NCBI RefSeq assembly: GCF_001424185.1
Contig: NZ_LMOM01000032.1
Coordinates: 62,001-126,000 of the forward strand
Source of the DNA: Deinococcus sp. Leaf326
GTDB lineage: Bacteria; Deinococcota; Deinococci; Deinococcales; Deinococcaceae
Direction of reading: 5' to 3'
DNA length: 64,000 bases
Below are positions 1 to 9,779 of this stretch, piece by piece (position 1 is the stretch's first letter; every line of letters starts with the position of its first letter). The position numbers were made by a program, and so were the translations under genes. The notes beneath the pieces were generated by a model that was not told the DNA's origin, did no database searches, and was given only the letters and a program-made list of their open reading frames with translations.

Positions 1-22
1 ACGCGGAACTTCGGGGAAGGGG

Positions 23-751
23 TCAGGAGAGGGGCCGGTGGGCTACCGGCGCGGAGTGCGCGTGATCAAGGTCCACCGCGACTTCGAGCAACAGGCGCGA
101 GGTCGAGAGTTGCAGGTCGGCCATGCGTGGCACTGGCAGCGGCGCAGACACCGCGCAGAACCGGAACCCGGCGTGCTCGGTCTTTTCGACGGCGCGCATG
201 AGCGCGGTCATGGCGGCCTTGCCGCTCAGCCCGGCGTATTCGGCGTATGTCACGTCGCCGCCCTGCATAAGCAGATAGGCCCCCGGAGAGAACAGTTCGG
301 TGCCCAGGTCCACCGTCCAGTGGCCGTGCAGGCCCATCTCGCCCACCCAGGCGAGCAGATCGCCCAGCGGGAAATCCACGAGTTGCCCCTGGAGCTGCGA
401 GGGCGCCTCCTCGCACAGCGGCGCGCCCAGCAGGTGCGGCGAGCGGTCGAGCGAGCGCATGACCTGCCGGAACATCTGCGGCGTGGTCTCCATCTCGCCG
501 CCTGGGCTCAGGAGGTGCAGGGGGGGCGCGCCGTCCGGAAAGGTTTCGGCGAGGATCTCGGCGAACTCGGCGCCGCTCATGTCAGGAAGTTCGGAGTCGC
601 ACACCACTGCCGAGACGGTCGTGCGTTCGAGCTGGGTCAGGGCGGGCAGGCCGCCGTCGGCTTCAAGCACGTCCATGCCAGCCTGCCGCGCTAGGGCGGC
701 GTACAGGGCCGCGCGCGCGGGGTCCTGCAGGATGGTCAGGAGCCGGGTCAT
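23..751 (-). CDS. Receiver-DUF4388 (PatA-like) response regulator
   Basis: This 242-residue protein has an N-terminal receiver-like domain (about 1-110) with the phosphoacceptor-position Asp in the CDSELP stretch near residue 52. The usual acidic pair after the first strand is weak (LQDP). Residues about 118-225 match the DUF4388/PatA N-terminal type (LQGQLVDFPLGDLLAWV). Such proteins act as outputs of chemosensory or gliding/twitching systems in cyanobacteria and Deinococcus-Thermus. It is the last gene of the minus-strand chemosensory operon, and its start overlaps the stop of the CheA gene by 4 bases. Its role as output of the CheA phosphorelay is inferred from position. Confidence 0.85.
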   Translation of the reverse strand: MTRLLTILQDPARAALYAALARQAGMDVLEADGGLPALTQLERTTVSAVVCDSELPDMSGAEFAEILAETFPDGAPPLHLLSPGGEMETTPQMFRQVMRSLDRSPHLLGAPLCEEAPSQLQGQLVDFPLGDLLAWVGEMGLHGHWTVDLGTELFSPGAYLLMQGGDVTYAEYAGLSGKAAMTALMRAVEKTEHAGFRFCAVSAPLPVPRMADLQLSTSRLLLEVAVDLDHAHSAPVAHRPLS

Positions 752-3633
752 GCCCAGTCCTGTAGGGTCGCGTCACGCGACGCCATCGCCTGCGCGGCGA
801 GGCCCTGGGGGGCGAAGAGTGACTCGAGGCGCCGCAGCAGCAGCGGCTCGTTGACGGGTTTGGTGAAGTAGTCGGCCGCGCCGAGCTGGAAGGCCAGTCG
901 CTGGTGCTTCTCGCCCGCACGGGTCGTCATGACGAGCATCGGCAGGGCGGCAGTGCTGAAGCGCGAGCGCAGCCCCTCCATCAGCTCGTAGCCGTTCAGG
1001 CGCGGCATCTCCAGGTCGGTGACAACCGCGTCGAAGTGAGGGTCGAGGTGCAGCAGGTCCAGCGCTTCCTGACCGTCGGCCGCCACATGCACCTCGTAGC
1101 CGCCGCGTTCGAGCATGCGGCCCACGAGCTTGCGCACGCTCAGCGAATCATCCACGAGCAGCAGGCGGCGCAGCGGCGCCTTCTCGGCGACCGTCTCCTG
1201 GCGCAGCCACGCCTGGGGGCGGCGCGAGAGGCGGCGCAGTCCGGCCGGTTCGAGCACGGGGCGCACCTCGCCGCTGGGCGCCAGGGCCAGGCCCGAGAGA
1301 TAGTCGAGTGAGCCCAGCGCCAACCCCGGCGCCGTGACCCCGGCCTCGACGAGTTCGCCGAATTCGCCCACCTGCGCGGCGACCATACCGATCACCGAGT
1401 TCAGGAACACGAGACGGTACGACCTCACCTCGCCCGCCGGCTGACCCCACAGGGGGCGCAGGTCCACGACCGGAACGAGCTCGCCCTCGAACTGGGCGTA
1501 GCGCTCGTCGCCCTCACGCACCACTTCGTCGGCCGGTACGTCCCGCAGCGCGCGCACCGAGGCCAGCGCGAAGGCGACCTCCGGCGACTCGGGGCCGCCG
1601 ACCCGCACCTGCAGCAGGTCCATGATGCGCTGCGCGGTCGGGAGCCGCAGCGTGAAGGCCGTGCCCACGCCGCGTTCGGTCTGGATGAGCAGCTCGCCGC
1701 CCATCTGACGCACGGCGGTCGCCACCGCGTCCATGCCCACGCCGCGACCGGCCACCCGGCCGACCTCAGCCGCGGTCGACAGCCCCGGCAGCAAAATCAA
1801 CCGCGCGAGTTCGTCGTCACCCATCCGACCGAGTTCCTGAGCCGAGCGCAGCCCGCCGGTCAGGGCGCGGTCGCGCACGCGGTCGAGGTCCAGGCCCTGA
1901 CCGTCGTCGGCCACCGTGACCTCCAGGAACTGCCCGGACTCGGCGGCGCGCAGCCAGATCTGACCGCGCGCGGCCTTGCCGGCCTGCAACCGGCCCTCGG
2001 CGGCGCCCAGACCGTGCGACACGGCGTTGGTCAGCAGGTGCATGAGGGGTCCGGTGAGACGCTGAAGCACGCTGCTCTCGACCTGGATGTCCTCACCCTC
2101 GACCACGAGGTCGAACGGCGGGCTGCCCTCCACGTCCTGCTGCTCCCGCGACCAGCGCTTGAGGCGGGCCGTGGCCTGCGTGAAGGGCACGCGGCTGGTG
2201 CGGTTGACCGAGAGGCGCAGGCCACGCAGCAGCTTGCCCAGCCGCTCGTTTTCGTCCTGCAACTCGGCCACCGTATCACTGAGGTTACGCCGCACTTCCG
2301 AGAAGTCGGCGCTCAGCTCGGTCACGCTGCGCGAGAGGATGTTCAGGTCGTCATAGGTATCGAATTCCAGTTCCGCGAACTGCCCGGTCAGTGGACGCTC
2401 GCTCCCCATGGGCGCCTCTTCGCGCTGCACGAGATCAGGGTTGAGATGCCGTTCCTCGAAGTCGCGTACCGCGCGCTGAAAGCGCTGCTGGCTGTCGCTC
2501 ATGCTGCGTTCGAGATCGCTCAGGCGTCCCAGCAGGTTCGAGAGGCGCGCGCGTGAGGTCACGGCGGTGCCCACCTGGTCGAGCAGGCCTTCGAGCTGTC
2601 CCGCCGGCACACGGATGGTGGTGCGCTGCGCGTTGTCCGGCAAAGCCGGAGCCGCCACTGCCGCAGCAGGGGCCGGAGCGGCAGGCGCCGCCGAGAGCGG
2701 GGGCAACGGCGCCTCGCCGCTCGCCATGCGGCGCAGCCCTTCGCTCTGGTGGTCCAGACGCCGGGGCAGCAGCGCCGCGCCGCCGCTGGGGTCGCCGCCC
2801 TCGGCCGTGAGGAGCAGATCGTCGGCGAGATCGGCAGCCTGTTCCAGCAGTCCACGCACGCCCATGTTCAGGCCGAGGTCCCCGGCGCGCACGGCGCCCA
2901 GCAGGTCCTCTGCGCCGTGGGCAAAGTCGCCCAGCACGTTCAGGCCGACCATGTAGGCGCTGCCCTTGATGGTGTGCGCCGCACGGAACATGACCCCGAG
3001 GTCGCCGTCCTCGCCGCGCGCGAGTTCGGTGCGCAGGGCCGCGAGATGCTCGCGCACTTCCGGCGCAAAGTAGTCCCAGACCTCTGCCTGCTCGCGCACG
3101 AAGCGCCGCAGTTCGTCTGCCGTGTCGCCCTCGGCCACTTCCTCGGCAGCGGTGTCGGCGTCGGGCACCGCGTGGGCCGGCGCACGCAGCGTGAAGGCTG
3201 CCGGCACCGCGCGCAGCAGGGCGCCCAGTTGCTCGGTGCCGCCCTGGCGGGTGAAGGTCTGGCCCAGGTCGCGGTCGTCGCCCCCAGTACGCAGGGTGTC
3301 CAGACTGCCTTCCAGCACGCGGCACACCGTGTCCAGCAGAGCGACGAATTCGCTGCGCTGCGGGGTGGGCAGCTCGGGGCGGGCGTCCAGGACGCGCTCC
3401 AGCAGGCCGCACAGCACCGAGAACTGCGCGAAACCGTACAACCCGGCGCTGCCGCGCAGGCGGTGGGCCAGCAGACTCAGGGGGGCCAGCGCGGGGGCGA
3501 AGGCCTCCGGCGAGGCCGTCTCCAACGCCGCGACGCCCCCGCGCAGACCGGCCAGCACTTCGCCGGCCTCGGCATAGAACGCCTCCATCAGTTCGGCACT
3601 CAGGGCGGGCGAGCGCGCGGCGAAGGAGGTCAT
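748..3633 (-). CDS. cheA: Hybrid CheA-type histidine kinase (ChpA/PixL-like)
   Basis: This 961-residue cytoplasmic kinase probably phosphorylates the CheY-like proteins of this operon in response to the two receptors. Two Hpt domains are visible. One has HRLRGSA with His near residue 57; the second has AHTIKGSA with His near 220. After an Ala/Pro linker (about 310-335) come the dimerisation region and an HATPase (N box LTNAVSHG, then DDGQGL and GRGVGMD). A CheW-like domain follows, then a C-terminal receiver with VDDS and phosphoacceptor Asp near 873 (VVTDLEMP) and the conserved Lys (FTKP). This order matches ChpA/PixL/Tax-type hybrids of type IV pilus motility systems rather than flagellar CheA. 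It overlaps the receptor gene upstream and the DUF4388 gene downstream by 4 bases each. Confidence 0.93.
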   Translation of the reverse strand: MTSFAARSPALSAELMEAFYAEAGEVLAGLRGGVAALETASPEAFAPALAPLSLLAHRLRGSAGLYGFAQFSVLCGLLERVLDARPELPTPQRSEFVALLDTVCRVLEGSLDTLRTGGDDRDLGQTFTRQGGTEQLGALLRAVPAAFTLRAPAHAVPDADTAAEEVAEGDTADELRRFVREQAEVWDYFAPEVREHLAALRTELARGEDGDLGVMFRAAHTIKGSAYMVGLNVLGDFAHGAEDLLGAVRAGDLGLNMGVRGLLEQAADLADDLLLTAEGGDPSGGAALLPRRLDHQSEGLRRMASGEAPLPPLSAAPAAPAPAAAVAAPALPDNAQRTTIRVPAGQLEGLLDQVGTAVTSRARLSNLLGRLSDLERSMSDSQQRFQRAVRDFEERHLNPDLVQREEAPMGSERPLTGQFAELEFDTYDDLNILSRSVTELSADFSEVRRNLSDTVAELQDENERLGKLLRGLRLSVNRTSRVPFTQATARLKRWSREQQDVEGSPPFDLVVEGEDIQVESSVLQRLTGPLMHLLTNAVSHGLGAAEGRLQAGKAARGQIWLRAAESGQFLEVTVADDGQGLDLDRVRDRALTGGLRSAQELGRMGDDELARLILLPGLSTAAEVGRVAGRGVGMDAVATAVRQMGGELLIQTERGVGTAFTLRLPTAQRIMDLLQVRVGGPESPEVAFALASVRALRDVPADEVVREGDERYAQFEGELVPVVDLRPLWGQPAGEVRSYRLVFLNSVIGMVAAQVGEFGELVEAGVTAPGLALGSLDYLSGLALAPSGEVRPVLEPAGLRRLSRRPQAWLRQETVAEKAPLRRLLLVDDSLSVRKLVGRMLERGGYEVHVAADGQEALDLLHLDPHFDAVVTDLEMPRLNGYELMEGLRSRFSTAALPMLVMTTRAGEKHQRLAFQLGAADYFTKPVNEPLLLRRLESLFAPQGLAAQAMASRDATLQDWA

Positions 3634-5960
3634 GCGGGCAGCCGGAAGCGCGAGAGGCTGGCGCCCAGTTCCTGCGAGAGCTGCTCGAGCTGTTCGGCGG
3701 CCGTGCGGCCACGCGTCACCGAGCCCTGCGATTCCTGGGCGATGCTGGCGATCTGGCTCACGGCGCCGCCCATCTGCTCGATGCTGCGCACCTGGTTCTG
3801 GGTCGAGTCGGCGATGAGTTCGGCGAACTGCGCCGCCTGCGTCGCCAGGACGCCCAGTTCGCGCAGACGTTCCCCGGCGCTGCCGGCCACGCGGTAGCCC
3901 TGCTCCACCTCGCGGGTCCCGTCCTCCACGCTGGTGATCACGTCTTGAATCTCGGCCTGCACGTTCTTGATGAGCGTGGCGATGCGGCCGGTGGCCTGCG
4001 CCGAGGTGTCGGCCAGCTTCCGGACCTCGTCGGCGACGATGCTGAAGCGTCCGCCGGCCTCGCCCGCGCCCGCCGCCTCAATGGAGGCGTTGAGCGCCAG
4101 CAGGTGGGTCTGACGGGTGATCTGCGTGATGGTGTCCACGATGTCCTGAATTTCCAGCGAGCGGTCCCCCAAGCCCTTGATACGCTTGGCGACGCCCTGC
4201 ACCTCGCGGCGGATGTTCTGCATCCCGCTCAGGGTGCCTTCCACCGCTTCCTGACCCTGCTGCGAGGCGAGGAGCGCCTGCTGCGCCGTCTGGGCCGAGG
4301 ACTGGGCGTTCTGCGCCATCAGTCGGATGGCCTGCGTCACTTCGGCGGCCTGTTCGGACACGCGCCGGGCTTCTTCCACCGTCGCCAGGGTGCCGCGCTC
4401 GATCTGCGCCGTGGTGCCCAGCATGGCCTGCGAGCCGCCCGTGACCGACTGCGAAGCCTGCTGCACTTCCTGAAGCACCTGCGCGAGCTCGTCGGTCATC
4501 AGGTTGATGGAGTCCACGACGTTGCCCAGCACGTCCTCAGTCACCTGGCCGCGCCGGGTCAGGTCGCCGCCCGCGATGTCCATCGTCACGTCGAGGAACT
4601 CGCCGATGTTGTTCTGGAGCTTCTGGGCTTCGAGACGTTCCTGCTCGACACGCAGGGCGTTTTCACGCAGCTGCGCGGCGGCGGTGTTGAAGGACGTGGT
4701 GAGCAGGCCCATCTCGTCACGGGTGGTGACGGGCACGTTGACCTGTAGGTCGCCGGCGGCCAGACGGCGCGAGGCGCTCGTCAGGGTGCCCAGCGGACCG
4801 GTGATGGAGCGGGCGATGAGGAACAGCAGGCCGGCCACGAGCAGCGTGCCCAGCACCAGCAGCAACGTGCTGAGTTGCAGGCTGCGGGTATGGCTGGCGA
4901 CCTCGGAATTCAGGATGCTGCCGAGCGTGTTCACCGACTGCTTGAAGGTGCCGTACAGCGCCCCGAGGTAGGCGGGGCTGAGCTGCGCGAGTTCGGCCGA
5001 GGTGATCGAGAGACGCTCGGGGACGATCAGGCCGTCGTTCAGGCCGTTGAACACGTCGTCGGCGCTGGTCTGGAGCTTTTGCGCGGCGGGACCCAGGGCA
5101 GCTTTCAGGTTCGGCGAGAGCGCCGTGGCCGCCTCGAGGTTGGAGGTGATCTTGCTGGCCGCCTGATAGGCGCTTTCCCAGGCCACGCGCGCGTCGGCGC
5201 GGTTACGGGCGTCGATGACGGTGCCGCGGGCCCCCAGGCGCTCGAGCACCGGCGAGGTGCCGGCCACGACCGAGCCGGCCAGCGCCATGTTCTCCGGCAG
5301 GGTGGTGGTGGTCAGGCTGAACAGTGAGGACAGCCGCGGGTCGGCGGTGACGTTCAGCTCCTTGGCGACCGCCACACGGGTAAAGAGCGGCGTGACTGAG
5401 GTCTGGAGCACATCGCTGTAGGCCTTCTGGGCCTCGGCCGCGGTGACCGACGCCGACTCCACGCTCCAGCGCAGGGTGTCGAGGTTCTGCTGGGTCTGCT
5501 TGACCTCGGCAGCCAGACTCTCGAGGCCCTGCGCGGTGGCCGCCGTCGCCAGCGCCTTGAAGGCCTTTTCGAGCGCCTGAAGCTGCTCGGTGTTGGCGAC
5601 CTGTGCGCCGGTCTCGCCCTGAAGTACCCGCACCGAGGAGAGCTGCACCTGCTGGGTGTTCTGGAGCACTTCGAGCAGCGGCACGAGCAGCTGCTGACCG
5701 CCGAGCTGGGTCTGGAGCTGGCGCACCTGGCCCTGCTCGCCGCGCAGCTGCGCGACGTTGCTCACGACGAAGGGCACGCCGAGCAGCAGTCCGGCGAGGG
5801 CCAGTTTCTGACCTACCGACAGCCGGCCCAGCAGGGTGCTGCGCTCACCGGCAGGCGGGCGGGGGGTGCCCACCCGCGCCGAGGGGCGGGTCTTGGTTCC
5901 GGTCTTGCCGGGCAGCAGCGGGGCGGCGGTGGTGGGGTCCAGACGGGCGTTTTGTGACAT
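3630..5960 (-). CDS. Methyl-accepting chemotaxis protein (PilJ-like)
   Basis: This 776-residue receptor starts with a basic, Pro-rich cytoplasmic tail (1-50) and a first membrane helix (about 51-68). A periplasmic sensor region follows to about 360, then a second helix (about 363-383) and a HAMP domain (GPLGTL...[10 protein letters not shown]). A second HAMP-like element ([19 protein letters not shown]) follows, as in PilJ. The signalling hairpin near 610-650 reads [16 protein letters not shown] and [13 protein letters not shown]. The start is preceded by AAGGAG. It feeds the CheA gene directly downstream (4-base overlap). The ligand is unknown. No cheR or cheB occurs nearby, so adaptation by methylation either uses distant genes or is absent. 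Confidence 0.92.
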   Translation of the reverse strand: MSQNARLDPTTAAPLLPGKTGTKTRPSARVGTPRPPAGERSTLLGRLSVGQKLALAGLLLGVPFVVSNVAQLRGEQGQVRQLQTQLGGQQLLVPLLEVLQNTQQVQLSSVRVLQGETGAQVANTEQLQALEKAFKALATAATAQGLESLAAEVKQTQQNLDTLRWSVESASVTAAEAQKAYSDVLQTSVTPLFTRVAVAKELNVTADPRLSSLFSLTTTTLPENMALAGSVVAGTSPVLERLGARGTVIDARNRADARVAWESAYQAASKITSNLEAATALSPNLKAALGPAAQKLQTSADDVFNGLNDGLIVPERLSITSAELAQLSPAYLGALYGTFKQSVNTLGSILNSEVASHTRSLQLSTLLLVLGTLLVAGLLFLIARSITGPLGTLTSASRRLAAGDLQVNVPVTTRDEMGLLTTSFNTAAAQLRENALRVEQERLEAQKLQNNIGEFLDVTMDIAGGDLTRRGQVTEDVLGNVVDSINLMTDELAQVLQEVQQASQSVTGGSQAMLGTTAQIERGTLATVEEARRVSEQAAEVTQAIRLMAQNAQSSAQTAQQALLASQQGQEAVEGTLSGMQNIRREVQGVAKRIKGLGDRSLEIQDIVDTITQITRQTHLLALNASIEAAGAGEAGGRFSIVADEVRKLADTSAQATGRIATLIKNVQAEIQDVITSVEDGTREVEQGYRVAGSAGERLRELGVLATQAAQFAELIADSTQNQVRSIEQMGGAVSQIASIAQESQGSVTRGRTAAEQLEQLSQELGASLSRFRLPA

Positions 5961-5998
5961 GGCAAACTCCTTGCTCGAATCGTGGAAGGGAGGGCGGC

Positions 5999-8131
5999 TC
6001 AGCCGGGCAGGCGGTAACGGCCCAGGTGTTCACCGAGGGCCTTGGCCCCGGTCTGCATCGTCTGGGCGGCTTCCTGGCTGCGTTCCAGCGCGCCCGACTG
6101 GGTCTGCGCCGCGTGCGCGAGCGTCTGGGCCTCGCCGCTCAGGGTGCCGAGATGTCCCAGGCCGCTCTGGGCGCTGCCCTGCACCTGCGTGATGCGGGCC
6201 GAGGCCAGCGCCGCGAGGCGGGCGAGCTCGCGCAGGCCGTCGCTGGCCCACTCGGCCTGCTGCTGGCCCTGCGTCAGGGCCGCGCGCTGGGTGTGCAGTT
6301 CCTGGTGCAATGCACCGAGTTCGGCCTGCACCGCGCCGACCAGCGCCGCGATATGCGCCGTGACCGCGGCCGATTCGTCGGCCAGGCCACGCACCTCGTC
6401 GGCCACGACCGCGAACCGCCGGCCGCTCTCACCCGCGCCGGCCGCCTCGATGGCGGCGTGCAGCGAGAGCAGGTTGGTCTGGCCGGCCACACGGCCCACC
6501 GTGTCCAGCGCCGCCTGAATCTCCTCAGCGTGCGCGGTGAGGTTCTGGAGGCGCGCGCCCGTTTCCTGGGTGCTGCCCTGCAAGGTTCCGAACTCTCCGA
6601 GAGCCGCTTGCAGGGCCTGCTGCCCCGCCTGCGCGGTCACGCCTGCCTGGCCCAGCGGCTCGGCGCCCGACTGGGCCTGCGCGGCGAGGTCCATGAGCTG
6701 CGCCGCGAGGGTCTGGAGGCCCGTGGCCAGGGTGCTCGCCTGCGTGGCCGTCCGGCCCGAGGCGTTTCCGGCAGCCACGCCCGTTTCCACGGCCGCGCGG
6801 CTGCCTCCTTCGAGGTCGGCGGCGTGCTGCCGCGCGGCGCGCAGCGTCTGGGCTAAGACCATGTTCAGGCGGTTCACGGCGCTGCCCACCTCGGCCAGCT
6901 CGCCGCGTTCGGGTGCCGCGCGGGTCAGGTCACCGAGGGCCATCGCTTGCGCCGTACCGCGCAGCTCGCTCAGATCGCCGCGCAGCTGCGCCGCCGCGCT
7001 GCGTTCTTCTTCGGTCCGCCCGGCCTGCGCCGCGAGCTGCTCGGCCGCCACATTGAAGCTGCCGGCGAGCTGAGCCAGTTCGTCGCGGCCCGTCACCGGC
7101 ACCCGCACGCTGTAGTCGCCCTCGCCCAGCGCGTGGCTGGCACGCGACAGCTGGCCCAGCGGCCCGGTGATGCCCCGCGTGAGTAGAACCAGAAGCGCCG
7201 CACCCGCCAGCAGACTCAGCAGCCCCAGCACCAGCGGCCACGCCAGACCGCTGCGCCCCGCGCTCACCTGGGCGGCGAGCGTCCGGTCCAGCGCTCCGGC
7301 GAGGACGCCCTGCATGTCGTCCAGACGGGTCAGGGTTCCGCCCAGGGCCGCGGGCTGACCGTTCCCGGCCGCCGAGGTCAGCGCCTGCCGGGTATCGCTC
7401 ACCAACGTGTCGGGCTCCTCCGCGACGGGCTCGGCCAGCTCCGGAGCCGCTGCGAGCAGGGCTCCAAGCTGCGGCCCCAGGCGGCCGAGGTGGTCGGCGG
7501 CCACGGCCAGCGCGCCGCGAACCTGCGCGCTGTTGCGGCTACCTGGGTTGTCCAGCGACAGCGACAGTTCACGCACGGCGGCGATCAGTGCGGGTAGCGT
7601 CTCGCCCGACAACCGGGTGAGGGCGGCGGCGTCCTGACCGGCCGCGCCTGCGGCAGAGCCCCACACCACGTTGCTCAGGCGCCCAGCGGCCTGCTGCGTC
7701 TGCACGAACCGGGCGGCACCCGGCTGGTCCTGCAGGGCCTTCCAGGCGTCCTGAAGGGCTTCGAGCTGGCTGGCCGGCGCACCCTGGAGCGTACCGAGGG
7801 CCGCCGTCACGTTCGCGGCGGCGGCTGTACGCGCCTCGGTGCCGGAGGCCGACACGTAGCGGTACAGCGCGCTGTTCAGGGTGTCGAGGCCGCGTTGCTG
7901 CGCGGCGGCGCTCTGTACACTCCGGGCGGCCGTCAGGTCCTGGGTGCGCTCACCCAGCAGCGCGGCCCCCAGGCCCAGGGCGGGCAGACCCAGCAGGAGG
8001 GCGGCTAGGCCGAGTTTGGGCCCCAGGCCCAGGCCACCGGTCCAGCGCAGGGCCTGAACCGGCGCGGGCTGAACCGGGGTACCGGACTCCGGAGAGCCGG
8101 CGAGCCGGGCGGTCTGATACTGAACTTGCAT
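5999..8131 (-). CDS. Methyl-accepting chemotaxis protein, second copy
   Basis: This 710-residue receptor has a short N-terminal tail, a first membrane helix at about 41-59, an Ala/Leu-rich sensor region and a second helix at about 294-314. A HAMP segment follows ([20 protein letters not shown]). The signalling tip at about 545-590 ([29 protein letters not shown]) deviates slightly from the family's LALNAAIEAA. The layout parallels the receptor gene 38 bases downstream, but the two proteins are clearly diverged. They may form mixed arrays with the CheW and CheA of this operon (inference). Start codon is ATG with GGAGGC upstream. Confidence 0.9.
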   Translation of the reverse strand: MQVQYQTARLAGSPESGTPVQPAPVQALRWTGGLGLGPKLGLAALLLGLPALGLGAALLGERTQDLTAARSVQSAAAQQRGLDTLNSALYRYVSASGTEARTAAAANVTAALGTLQGAPASQLEALQDAWKALQDQPGAARFVQTQQAAGRLSNVVWGSAAGAAGQDAAALTRLSGETLPALIAAVRELSLSLDNPGSRNSAQVRGALAVAADHLGRLGPQLGALLAAAPELAEPVAEEPDTLVSDTRQALTSAAGNGQPAALGGTLTRLDDMQGVLAGALDRTLAAQVSAGRSGLAWPLVLGLLSLLAGAALLVLLTRGITGPLGQLSRASHALGEGDYSVRVPVTGRDELAQLAGSFNVAAEQLAAQAGRTEEERSAAAQLRGDLSELRGTAQAMALGDLTRAAPERGELAEVGSAVNRLNMVLAQTLRAARQHAADLEGGSRAAVETGVAAGNASGRTATQASTLATGLQTLAAQLMDLAAQAQSGAEPLGQAGVTAQAGQQALQAALGEFGTLQGSTQETGARLQNLTAHAEEIQAALDTVGRVAGQTNLLSLHAAIEAAGAGESGRRFAVVADEVRGLADESAAVTAHIAALVGAVQAELGALHQELHTQRAALTQGQQQAEWASDGLRELARLAALASARITQVQGSAQSGLGHLGTLSGEAQTLAHAAQTQSGALERSQEAAQTMQTGAKALGEHLGRYRLPG

Positions 8132-8227
8132 GGTGCCTCCAGAAAAAGGGCTGTCGAACGGAGAGGAAGCGGGGCCCCGCAGAGGGGGTGAGGCGTGGGC
8201 GGGCAGGTCAGGTGAGGGGCAGCGGGC

Positions 8228-8692
8228 TCAGGCCGGCACGAGCCGCTGGGCGACGAGCTGTTGCAGGGCCGCGAGGTGCAGCATCTGGCCCTCGCCGTAG
8301 CTCCCCAGCCGGACCGGCTGGCCCAATGGGGTGTCGCCGGACGGATCGGGCTGCTCACTGCTCAGCACGCCCAGCACCTCGCTGGCCGGCAGGGCCAGGA
8401 ACTCGCCGCCCTGCTCGGTGATCAGCGCCAGGGTCGCGCCGGCGCTGGCGGCCGTGTCGGCCCCCGCCGCGCCGGCCAGGTCCATTCCCAGCACCCCCGC
8501 GAGGTCCACCACCGGCACCGCGCGGCCCGAAGCCGGAGTCAGCCCCAGCAGGGTGCCGGCGCTGCCGGGCAGGGCACTCAGGGTACCCATCGGCACGACC
8601 TGACGCGACAGATGCGCGGGCAGCGCCAGTAACCGGCCGCCACAGCGAAACAGCAGCAGCGCCCGGGCCTGGACAGCGGCGAAGTCGGCCAT
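8228..8692 (-). CDS. cheW: CheW-like coupling protein
   Basis: This 154-residue protein is a single CheW domain (FRCGGRLLALPAHLSRQVV, then RAVPVVDLAGVLG). CheW proteins bridge receptors and CheA in the array. It begins 4 bases after the stop of the CheY-like gene and lies 96 bases before the receptor gene. An Ala/Gly-rich loop (about 72-86) interrupts the domain. The call rests on domain pattern and operon position. Confidence 0.85.
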   Translation of the reverse strand: MADFAAVQARALLLFRCGGRLLALPAHLSRQVVPMGTLSALPGSAGTLLGLTPASGRAVPVVDLAGVLGMDLAGAAGADTAASAGATLALITEQGGEFLALPASEVLGVLSSEQPDPSGDTPLGQPVRLGSYGEGQMLHLAALQQLVAQRLVPA

Positions 8693-8696
8693 GTCT

Positions 8697-9056
8697 TTAA
8701 AGGTGACGGCCGAGCAGCGTCGTGAGCTGCTCGGGGGTATAGGGCTTGATGAGGTAATCCACCGCGCCCTGGCGCAGTCCCCACTTCACGTCGCTCTCGG
8801 CACCCTTGCTGCTCACGAAGATGACCTTCATGCCGGCGGCGGCGGGCATCCGGCGCAGGGCACGCAGGGTCTCGTAGCCGTTGCGCTCGGGCATCACGAC
8901 GTCGAGCAGGGCGAGGTCGGGGCGCTCAGTCTCGACGAGACGCTCGACGTCCTTGGCGTCGGTGCTGCTCACGACGCTGTGCCCGGTCGGCGCCAGCGCC
9001 TCGGTGAGAAAGCGCAGGTCTGCGGGTGAATCGTCAACTACCAGAATCTTGGCCAT
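8697..9056 (-). CDS. CheY-like single-domain response regulator (PilG/PilH type)
   Basis: This 119-residue receiver has all key positions: VDDS near 7-10, phosphoacceptor Asp near 52 (LLDVVMP), a conserved Ser/Thr (FVSS) and Lys (YLIKP). The start at 9056 is chosen over an upstream in-frame Met because it gives a canonical receiver start (MAKILVVDD) and sits 7 bases after AAGGAG. It is the first gene of the minus-strand chemosensory operon. It probably takes phosphate from CheA to act on a motility machine such as type IV pili (inference from gene order). Confidence 0.93.
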   Translation of the reverse strand: MAKILVVDDSPADLRFLTEALAPTGHSVVSSTDAKDVERLVETERPDLALLDVVMPERNGYETLRALRRMPAAAGMKVIFVSSKGAESDVKWGLRQGAVDYLIKPYTPEQLTTLLGRHL

Positions 9057-9393
9057 GGGGGAACTCCTTGGGGGCGGGCGAGAAACGAAGGACCCTGCCC
9101 GGAAGCGTGGCTCCAGAGTGTGCGAGCTGCTTCTCAAGCAGGGCTTATCTACGGCTCAGAGTAGAGAGGGTGCCGCGACAGAAGTCTTTCAGTCGGCGGG
9201 TTTATTGACGAATTTTTCACAAAAAACCGCACTCGCCTTTCGAGATCGCTCTTTTCCGCGGCTTTTCGGGTACCGTTCTCCGGCTCTGCCTGCTGCCACC
9301 ACAAGTCTTCCTGGCACCTACTCCACAGCCTGCCTGCCACACGACCCACAGTGACCTGGCCCTCACCGGGAACGGTGGGGCCAGGGGAGGCGG
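9057..9393. other. Intergenic region upstream of the chemosensory operon
   Basis: This stretch has no convincing gene. The part nearest 9057 is the leader and presumably the promoter of the minus-strand chemosensory operon, but I see no clear -35/-10 pair. A short AT-richer tract at about 9200-9235 is the most likely promoter area. Confidence 0.5.
9356..9387 (-). terminator. Possible terminator hairpin after a small ORF
   Basis: CTGGCCCTCACC and GGTGGGGCCAG form a stem with one bulged base around the loop GGGAAC. It lies directly after the stop of the 38-residue ORF on the minus strand. No T-run follows, so a termination role is only suggested. Confidence 0.35.
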
Positions 9394-9510
9394 CTATTCT
9401 TTGACGTTCACGGGCTGGTGGCGGCGCAGAAACGCGGCGAGACCTGCGACGAGCAGCAGCGCGGCGTTCAGTGCGCCCCACCCGGTCAGTACGGGCAGGA
9501 AGTGTTCCAT
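9394..9510 (-). CDS. Possible small single-span membrane protein
   Basis: A 38-residue reading frame starts at 9510 (ATG) and stops at 9394. It encodes MEHFLPVLTGWGALNAALLL followed by VAGLAAF and the basic turn LRRHQP. This gives one hydrophobic helix (about 5-28) with a positive cytoplasmic end, the usual shape of small bacterial membrane proteins. No strong Shine-Dalgarno sequence is present. A hairpin follows the stop. No family is recognised. Confidence 0.45.
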   Translation of the reverse strand: MEHFLPVLTGWGALNAALLLVAGLAAFLRRHQPVNVKE

Positions 9511-9779
9511 AAAGGTGGTCCGATAATAGCCAGCCGACTGGATGAGCGCAACCCGTCAGATTGAAGTCAGCTTTATATTCTTCTCGTCCAGGCCTACGGA
9601 ATTCCTATCAGGGTAACGCCGGGCAGGGGCCGCCGACCAGAGTCTCGCCGTCCTGCTCGCCAAAACGGGACCTACCGCCAGCGGGACGATCAGATGTAGA
9701 AAGAGACAGCCCTGCTCATACAAGCAGCGCTGGAAGGGTGCCCAGTCCCATCAGTACGGACAGACCAGCAGGACAGAGG
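9511..9779. other. Intergenic region without recognised features
   Basis: No gene, repeat or clear terminator is seen between the small ORF and the end of the pseudokinase gene. Confidence 0.5.

Noticed and set aside
38..694. Plus-strand frame across the receiver-DUF4388 gene
   Set aside because: His/Arg/Gly-rich shadow of a well-supported gene on the other strand. Other such frames across the window were dropped for the same reason.
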